The notes beneath the pieces are model-generated. The model did no database searches and was not told where the DNA came from. It worked only from the letters and a program-made list of their open reading frames with translations. The position numbers were made by a program, and so were the translations under genes. A stretch of DNA of 64,000 nucleotides. Origin: Camillea tinctor (Eukaryota > Ascomycota > Sordariomycetes > Xylariales > Xylariaceae). Below are positions 56,921 to 64,000 of the stretch, one piece after another (the stretch's first letter is position 1; every line of letters starts with the position of its first letter). The stretch lies in the NCBI GenBank assembly GCA_022578605.1, contig MU394068.1:62001-126000 (forward strand). Reading direction: 5' to 3'.

Positions 56921-59600
56921 ATGACCTTTCTTCTCCTTCGCAATCTACTTACCAAGCGTTCGATCACCGTTCCTCGCAGAATTCCCCCCCAACTGCGAAC
57001 ACCATTTACCAGGACTATTACGACATATTCCGCCATGGACTCCATAAAGGTCCACAACTCTCTGAAGCCGGGGGGGCCCGTCCCCTTCGTGCCCATTGAG
57101 AAGGGAAAGGTGTCGTGGTATGCTTGCGGTCCTACAGTCTACGACCAGAGCCATCTGGGCCATGCGCGTAACTATGTATCCACCGATATCATACGGCGCA
57201 TCCTGGCGCATTACTTCGGCTTTGACGTCAAGTTCGTCATGAACTTTACTGACATCGATGACAAGGTGCGCTGCAGCCATGAGAATTATTACAGTCCGTC
57301 CGAGGCTGCTCTAACCTGGCGGTTCCCTAGTAGATTATCATCAAGGCCCGGCGACAGCGGTTGCTGGATCTCGAGAAGAAGAAGAATCATACCGATGCTG
57401 AGCTCAAGGAGCTGGTGCTAGCTGCCTTCCAAGCCTATGCGAAAAGCAACCTTCCTGCTCTCCTAGAGCCCGCCGATCAGCCGTTGACTCCAGAGAACTA
57501 TAACGCGAGACGAGATGTTGCTTACGGAAACGTCCTAGCTGGCGGTGCTTTATCCCCCGAGAGCAAGCCAGGTGATGCTGAAGCGAAGGTCAAGATGCAC
57601 ATTAGCAACATGACGTCTGCTGTCATTGCCCTCAGCGGCAATAGTCAAGTCTTCAAAGGTGCAGAGGAAATTCTGCTTCCATACCTTGACTCTCTCTACA
57701 AAGAAACCATCGATACTAGCGACCAATCTATGTTTACGGACCTAACTCGATTCATGGAGGGGGAATTCACAGACGATATGGATGCGTTGAATGTGCTCCG
57801 TCCCGACGTCGTCACGAGGGTTACGGAATATGTCCCGCAGATTGCCACCTTCGTGGAGAAGATTGTGGAAAAGGGGTTTGCGTACGAGGCCGAAGGCTCT
57901 GTTTACTTTGACATTGCTGCCTTTGAAAAAGCTGGTAACACCTACGCAAGGCTCCGACCTGACAGTCGCAATGACAAAGCTCTCCAGGAAGAAGGCGAAG
58001 GCTCTTTATCCAAGGCCTTGGGGGGAAAGCGAGGCGCTGGTGATTTTGCTCTATGGAAGTCTTCTAAACCGGGAGAGCCCTACTGGCCAAGCAAATGGGG
58101 CAACGGGCGACCAGGGTGGCATATTGAATGCTCTGTTATGGCGTCCGATGTCCTAGGTTCTCGCATGGACCTTCACTCGGGGGGTATAGACCTTGCTTTC
58201 CCCCATCACGACAATGAACTGGCCCAAAGTGAGGCCTTCTACTGCGAGCATGGCCACGAGCATACTTGGGTGAACTACTTCCTACATATGGGCCATCTAT
58301 CCATTTCGGGAAGCAAGATGTCCAAGTCTCTGAAGAACTTCCAGACCATCAAGGATGCTCTAGCGTCGACCTATACAGCTAGGTCGATGAGAATAGTATT
58401 CTTGCTTGGCCGATGGAATGATGGTGTCGAGATATCCCCTGATATGCGATCCCAAGCTGATTCTTGGGAAAGTGCTGTAAACGTGAGTTATCTCATCATT
58501 GTATAACCCTTTTAACAAGTAGGGTGTGCTAATGGACCTAGAACTTCTTTATAAATACGAAATCCCTGCTGGTGGAAGCAGCAGGTACGAAAAACGTGGA
58601 TAGTGCAATTGGCAAACTTTCTCTTGACCCTGAGAAGAAGAAGCCTACGGAAGGACTGCTCACCGATCTTGAACAAGCCGAGAAAGATCTTGAGACCGCC
58701 CTCGTCAACTCCTTTGATACACCGCAAGCGATGCGAATCATTATGGATATTATTCGGAAAGCCAACGTGCAAATCACTACTATCAAGAGCGACGAGGACT
58801 TGTCAGCTGTCGAGGCAGTAGCAAGATGGGTGACAAGAATAGTTGGCATCCTCGGCCTTGATGCGAACGCAACCCCCCCATATAACGGACTTGGATGGGC
58901 GCCCTCGGCGGCAGCGGTTAACGTTGACCCACATGTCGCTGTACAACCGTACGAGGCAGTTTATAAGTCTGTAGTATCTGAGTCAAAGGCTCTACAATTA
59001 CCTTCCTCGGATGCGATAGAGAGTCTGCTCGCCGCTTCGCCTGCGGTCGAATTCGAGTCTCTCGCCAATTCTGGAGTGAGAGATCCCGAGCAACTCGCAT
59101 TGCCATTCCTGAGAGCGGTCTCGAGAATCCGCGATGAGCTCCGAAGGATTGCGCCAACATCGTCGCCCGATATCAAGAAATCCATTCTAGCCTTGAGTGA
59201 CCGGATACGTGACGTTGATCTGACCAACCTTGGTGTTTACTTGGACGACCGGACGGACAACCAACCGTCACTGATCAAGTTCATCCCTGCAGCTGAGTTG
59301 ATCGCCGCGAGGGAAGAAAAGGCAGCCAAGGAAGCAGAGAAGGCGCGTGCCAAGGAGGAAGCAAAAATAGCTCGGGAAAAGGCGGAGGAGGAGAAATGGG
59401 CCAAAGCCAAGTTGGCGCCCGAAGATATGTTTAAAAGCGACGAGCGGTATAGCGACTTCGATGCAGAAGGCATGCCGACTAAGATGAAGGACGGTAGCGA
59501 GGTGCCGAAAAGTCAGCTAAAGAAGCTTAAGAAGGAGTGGGATAGACAGAAGAAGGCACATGGAGAATATTTGGCGAAGTTTGGTGGAAGTTCAGCATGA
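56921..59600 (+). CDS. Cysteinyl-tRNA synthetase, 850 aa, likely cytosolic and mitochondrial forms
   Basis: Exons 56921-57265, 57334-58482 and 58542-59600 join in phase. It is a class I synthetase: the HIGH motif is HLGH (78-81) within [17 protein letters not shown], and KMSKS is at 443-447. The zinc ligands of the bacterial enzyme are conserved with identical spacing: Cys69, Cys381, His406 and Glu410. The C-terminal part has the eukaryotic extension with a long Lys/Glu/Ala coiled coil (about 760-805) and a basic end. The first 38 residues ([20 protein letters not shown] onward) are Arg/Lys/Leu-rich with no acidic residue, like a mitochondrial presequence. A second in-frame ATG at 57035 in strong context (CCGCC-ATG-G) would give an 812-aa cytosolic form. 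Two starts for two compartments are well known for fungal synthetases. Confidence 0.95.
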
Positions 59601-61639
59601 TTCAGCATGATGCATGCCACAGTTTCTCAGGCCAAGGTATGATAGGCGCAACCATTTCCAGGTGCTGCAGAACTCTCATGGATTTAAGCGATTCGAACCC
59701 CCCAAAAGGATAGGTGACAGATGTTTAGCATACAAAAAAAGGGGATCTGTTTCATGACGCTACAATATTCACTATAAGAAGGACTTATGATGATCTCACC
59801 GCCCTCAATTGAAGATGTGATCGACAAAGTAGTACATACGAGGCAAGCCTCCCCCACACGAGAATGTGCCCCTGGCCCAGGCTTTGGGTTAAGCATTTGC
59901 CAAGACGGGTATCCGCTTGGCGCACTGCCTTGGCACAAACCTCTATGAACCACTTACACTCGGCTTACACTGCCACATTCAACTTTCCAATCAGCTACAC
60001 TACATCTAGTTGGTGAAAAACAAGTTCTCATGGTAAAGCAAATATCTATCATTTTGACGATGATGTCAATTGATGGAAAAAATGTGGTGACGGCTTCTTA
60101 GATATCTTACCTACCTAATCTACCTAGGTATACATTACTATACATCATACAAGCCTTTGCATATCTCAACAAAGAACATTGAGTTCTGACGTTATAGTAT
60201 GAAATCGTTCATACCGGGACCAGCATGCTTATCAGAATGAACTAAAACAAGCCAAAATAATCATAACAAATAAATCAAAAAACGACGTGTAATCTAGAGA
60301 TACCTTAACTAACAAACAGGGGGGCAAGATAGCTCTTATGGTTCCAGGCTGGACTCTAGCTGGACTTGCACTAACTGTGGTAGATGACCTCAGATGATGC
60401 ATGTATGCTTCGTCTAACTGGGTAGCAAAGCCTCTGTTTTCATGCTATAGCTCAGGTCAGCAGGGTCGAGTAACCTAACTTGGTAAGCGGGGTCGACGAG
60501 TCTATCGCCTCGTACCTATCCACCATCGTCACTCTTTTCATTACGAGCTGGCGTGAAACGTCCCACAAAATGGAGCTAGGATTGGAAAGGCGATGTACAA
60601 CACACATCCTTTATGCCAAACTGAGAAACGAGAACGAAAAAGCCGCAGTCCGAGCTTCCAGTAGGAAAGGACCCGGACAATTGTCAAGCCTACCCTTGGC
60701 TCTCAGGAATCATGCCATGTAAAGGATAGGCTAGCAAGCAATCAATAAGAGGTCGGCACAACTGGGAGGACGATAGGCAATTGGAACGGTGAACCCCGGG
60801 ACGGGGTCGTGTGGAGGTGAGAGCAGCAAGCCCGGGCTGGTGGTAGGGGTGGCCAAGCTTATGAGAAATCAAGCTTTTGCCCAGCTTGCCGATTTACCGA
60901 GAAAAAAACGTCCAAACGTCCCCACTCGGACGTCTTTAGTTAGCACCTCTTCAAGAGGCCTCTAGATTACGTACTATGCCAACTTCGATCGAGCCAATTG
61001 TTAACTACGGAACGATCACGGAGTCTCGGATGGTGGGTGAGTGGACAAGAAAGAGAAAGAGAGGACGAAGACGCGCCAAACCCGTCTGAAGAGCCGGGTT
61101 TGTGGTTTGGGGTTTTTTGCTATTAGGTAAAAATAGTCAAAAGTAGTCAACTGGCATGAGAGATGACTTGTAACTTGCTCAGAATGAGATAGCTAAATTT
61201 CCCTTAGAAGAAAAGGGGGAAGAGGAGGGAGGGGGGGTCACTGTCACCCCCTCCATGTGCCAGGTAGGATCAGCACTTCGCCTCCGGAACGACCTGGATG
61301 GCCTGCCCTACGCATTACCTAGCTTTCGTCATTGGAAACGCACTACGTGCATAGCATGAAGCTAGGTACGTAGGTCAGTTATGTGAATGTGTGTCCAGAT
61401 AAGCTGGGAGGGTAGGTAAAGGTGAGGCCTCAGTGAAGGAAGAGAGGGGTCGAGTAGTCAGGGGAAACGATGGGAAGAGTTCACTATATAAACTCCGTCT
61501 TACACCCTCTTTCCTCCCCTCTTTCCGGATAGTAAACATCACCAAGCTCATCATACTCCTAAGCTCGACTTCACAACATCATTATCATAACTTCCACAAC
61601 TTCTTTTTCCAACACTTCTTACTACCTAACCCATTCACA
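59601..61639. other. Intergenic, upstream of the CipC-like gene
   Basis: No gene is supported. It contains a perfect TACCTAGGTA at 60121-60130. The last 450 bp are rich in AGGGG/CCCCT words and end with a TATA box, so this is the promoter of the CipC-like gene. Confidence 0.5.
61214..61492 (+). promoter_or_regulatory. Promoter with STRE-like words and TATA box for the CipC-like gene
   Basis: TATATAAA at 61485-61492 lies about 148 nt before the ATG. AGGGG or CCCCT cores (stress-response-element type) occur at about 61214, 61230, 61248, 61445 and 61460. The CT/CA-rich leader that follows is typical of highly expressed fungal genes. Stress induction is inferred from motif and family only. Confidence 0.5.
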
Positions 61640-62616
61640 ATGTTCGGATTCGGTAAGCTCGCTCCCTGTACACACTAGATACTCTCTTTCTCTCTCTCTC
61701 TCGCTTTAGAGTTTAGAGGTTCAACGTCTGGAGCCCCAATGACACTGGAAGGCGTTGGAACGGTGATATCCAATTCTATGGAGAGAGAGAGCAGAACTTT
61801 AAAATGAAATAGAATCTGATTTTCTTGACTATAATAGACAACGCCCGCGAGAAGCGCGACGAGGTCTACGACGGTCAGCCCCACGAGTCTCACATGAGCC
61901 ACGAGCTCATCGGCGGTGCCGCTTCGTTCGAGGCCATGAAGTTGTTTGAGGATCGTCAGCGCAAGGAAGGTACGTGATGGGACTCCCGTCTTAGCAATGA
62001 CATATCGTCGTACACCTTTACATGTGAAAGCACATGCTTTCAACTTACACTCAATATACTTCCTTCCCCTCTCCGTTTAAACCTTGTATACAATGGATTA
62101 CACCTTATCCTGACAAACCCGGGTTATTCCCTATGTACACATGAATAAGCCCCATCTACCTACCTACCTACCTACCTACATATCAGCGATATCCCTTCCC
62201 GCCGTTCCCCTTCTCCCCCCTCTCTCTATCATCAACCCAAGAAATGCACAAAATACTAACCCGGGACCTCCCCGATAACAGGCAAGCCGGTGAGCCACGC
62301 CTTCGCCAAGGAGCTGATCGCCGGCATCGCGGGCGCCGAGGTCGACAAGCTCGTCGAGACCAAGGGCCTCGACATGGTCGACCGCGAGCGGGCCAAGCAC
62401 CACGCCAAGAAGCAGGCCGAGGAGATGTACGAGCAGCACTACGGCCAGTACGACCAGTACGACCCGTAAGTCCATTCCCCCTTCTTCCCCCATCCCATCC
62501 CTATATCCCTTTCCTTCTTCTTTTCCTCTGCCTTGCCCTTTTTCTTGACAAAGACTAATGCTAATCTCCGGGCACACAGGAACAACGCCGAACGCCACCC
62601 TTCCATGGACTACTAG
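61640..62616 (+). CDS. CipC-like stress/antibiotic-response protein, 121 aa
   Basis: Exons 61640-61652, 61838-61969, 62282-62465 and 62580-62616 join in phase; the first exon is only 13 nt (MFGF plus one base). The spliced protein matches the fungal CipC-like family (DUF3759), first known as concanamycin-induced protein C of Aspergillus nidulans: DEVYDGQPHESHMSHELIGG, AASFEAMKLFEDRQRKEGKP, VSHAFAKELIAGIAGAEVDK, and AKHHAKKQAEEMYEQHYGQY ending in DQYDP. It is small, His/Glu-rich, with no signal peptide. The biochemical function is not established; family members are strongly induced under stress, by antibiotics, or in hyphae. Third positions are strongly biased to C/G, suggesting high expression. 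Confidence 0.93.
62155..62179 (+). repeat. CTAC tandem repeat in intron 2 of the CipC-like gene
   Basis: About six CTAC units roughly 100 nt before the exon 3 acceptor. Confidence 0.8.
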
Positions 62617-63707
62617 ATGAGGATACAGGCTCCCGTCCCTCCGAGGTGCATATAGACATCTATGCGAGCTTTTTGGGAGTCTTCGATAGCCTTTGGAGGG
62701 AGGGGGATCTGCCGGTCTGGGTGGGTTTGGGTTGGCATGAGTTATGAGAAACTGATGAAAACTTGAACAAATGACAATGGAATGGATTTTAAATGAACCA
62801 ATCTTCTGCTGCTGCTGATGTGTGAATAATTCCTTAAGTAATAGAGTGCGTGGGATGGGGTTAGTGTTGGGGTGTGTTGATGATTCGTAAACTAGTTGGA
62901 ATGGATCTTAAGGAATGGCTCTGGTAATCGAGAGGGAGGAATGGATTTGCAATTTTCTAAGTTAGATGAGCTATGAAGCCAAGAGAGAACTGCGTTAGTA
63001 CTATTCAACATATCAGAATACCGTGACGTTATTTCCAAGCAAGTCCTCTGTCCATCCAGGGAGCCCATCCTCCTTAAAGTAAAAGTCATATAGGTGCCAA
63101 GTTCGTAATATCTCATCTTCCTCCCACCAAAGCTTACGATGTCTCGTCTCCGATATAAAGGAAAGGGACATAACAGCCTAAGTCTCTATAGTTATCGATG
63201 TTAGGTGTCAACACCGTCCGTAAAGAGAGAAAATAGATATTGCACCATTAGGGGTAAAAGACAAAAGACACATACACACACACAATCCCAATGTGGGAAG
63301 CTCTATTTTCTCTCCGTTTCTTCTGCCCCTTAAATCCCTAGAGTATATATGTGGCCGATAGCATCCAGAGAATTTAGGCGTATCCGCCAAGAAACGGTGA
63401 TATCTCTTTATCTTCCTCCTCTCCCCTCTCTAGAACAATAGATTGACTGTGGAATTGGGAAAATGGTGGTTTCGGTGTTTTCGGTATTTCCGGTGATTTC
63501 CCAAGATTTTACCCCAAAAACGCCAGTTGAATGTCTTCTTTTTTGTTTTTCTTTTTTTTTCTCTCCCCTTTCCTTCCGTGATGGATCCCTTTTCATAGCT
63601 ACCACCACCTCCCATCCATCCACCACAGCAGCATACATATAGCATTATCCTGCCCCCCCTTCGTAACGCAACACGCAAATCGAGATCCCCACCTTCTGTT
63701 TGCCTCT
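62617..63707. other. Intergenic, convergent 3' ends
   Basis: Spacer between the CipC-like gene (+) and SmD3 (-). It contains a short AC repeat near 63268. No gene is recognised. Confidence 0.5.
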
Positions 63708-64000
63708 CTATCGCCCACCGCGTCCGCTCGCCCTCGCCCTGCTGACCGTCGCGCGACCTCGGGCCAGACCGACACCGCGACCCCGTGCGTTGCGACTCCG
63801 GAACATGGGCGCGTTCCTGTGTGCGTTTGTCAGTGTCTGGCCCTACCCATATGCCCAAGACCAAGAAGAAAATGAAAATGAAAGGGGGAAAAAAAGCGCG
63901 TAGAGAGCGTGGGAGGTTGGGGCGGACGTACTTCAACATATCCGGGACGATGAAGAAGCGCACGTGGCTGCCGCGGATGTAGACCTGGTCGAGATGGCTG
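63708..64000 (-). CDS. SMD3: Small nuclear ribonucleoprotein Sm D3, C-terminal part (runs off the right edge)
   Basis: The visible part is the end of an exon (64000-63932) and the last exon (63816-63708), split by an intron with a GTACGT donor and CACACAG acceptor. The first part reads HLDQVYIRGSHVRFFIVPDM, the Sm2 motif region of Sm D3. The second continues as KNAPMFRSRNARGRGVGL and ends in an Arg/Gly-rich tail, the typical D3 tail (symmetrically dimethylated on Arg in other organisms). Sm D3 is part of the heteroheptameric ring on U1, U2, U4 and U5 snRNAs. The N-terminal Sm1 motif and the start lie beyond the window. Confidence 0.95.

Noticed and set aside
59685..59705. GGGTTCGAATCGC on the minus strand as a possible tRNA 3' half
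   Set aside because: No acceptor complement and no A-box at a suitable distance.

Overview
The window is nuclear DNA of a filamentous ascomycete (Pezizomycotina, probably Sordariomycetes). This rests on short introns (about 50-250 nt) with GTRNGT donors and CTAAC/CTAAT branch sites, long AT-rich intergenic DNA with TACCTAGGTA-type palindromes, and fungal-specific families (Alt a 1-like secreted protein, CipC-like protein, 2EXR protein, SYG1/XPR1, a multi-exon fungal P450). No bacterial or organellar gene block is seen. Splice sites were placed by eye and checked for reading phase; no transcript data were used.

Layout. 0.3-2 kb: a small conserved-looking protein (+) and an Alt a 1-like secreted protein (-). 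2-7.6 kb: gene-poor AT-rich DNA with hairpins and possible decayed repeats. 7.6-11.3 kb: a four-exon orphan protein (-) and a GH18 hydrolase (-). 14.2-17.4 kb: SPX-EXS phosphate exporter/sensor (+). 18-20.3 kb: seven-exon cytochrome P450 (-). 22.1-24 kb: M18 aspartyl aminopeptidase (+) with a CxxC...CxxC N-terminal extension. 25.5-27.4 kb: PAF-acetylhydrolase-like lipase (+). 29.7-49.7 kb: an accessory-looking segment with an adenylation domain fused to a membrane ferric-reductase-like module (-), an enoyl-CoA hydratase (+), a 2EXR protein (-), and a 1659-residue fusion of an IDO-like haem domain, a CPR-like FAD/NADPH reductase, cytochrome b5 and an unassigned C-terminus (-). 49.8-54.6 kb: gene-poor DNA with an intact-looking 397-bp TIR element. 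54.6-64 kb: housekeeping genes TRM61 (-), cysteinyl-tRNA synthetase (+), a CipC-like stress protein (+), and the 3' part of SmD3 (-), cut by the right edge.

How they fit. The right end is core RNA and translation biology (tRNA m1A58 methylation, Cys-tRNA charging, splicing). The middle is oxidative and accessory metabolism. Its two most unusual products are both electron-transfer fusions: an amino/carboxylic-acid-activating domain on a membrane oxidoreductase, and a dioxygenase-type haem domain carrying its own likely electron donors. Whether they share a pathway cannot be decided from sequence; I treat this as a hypothesis.
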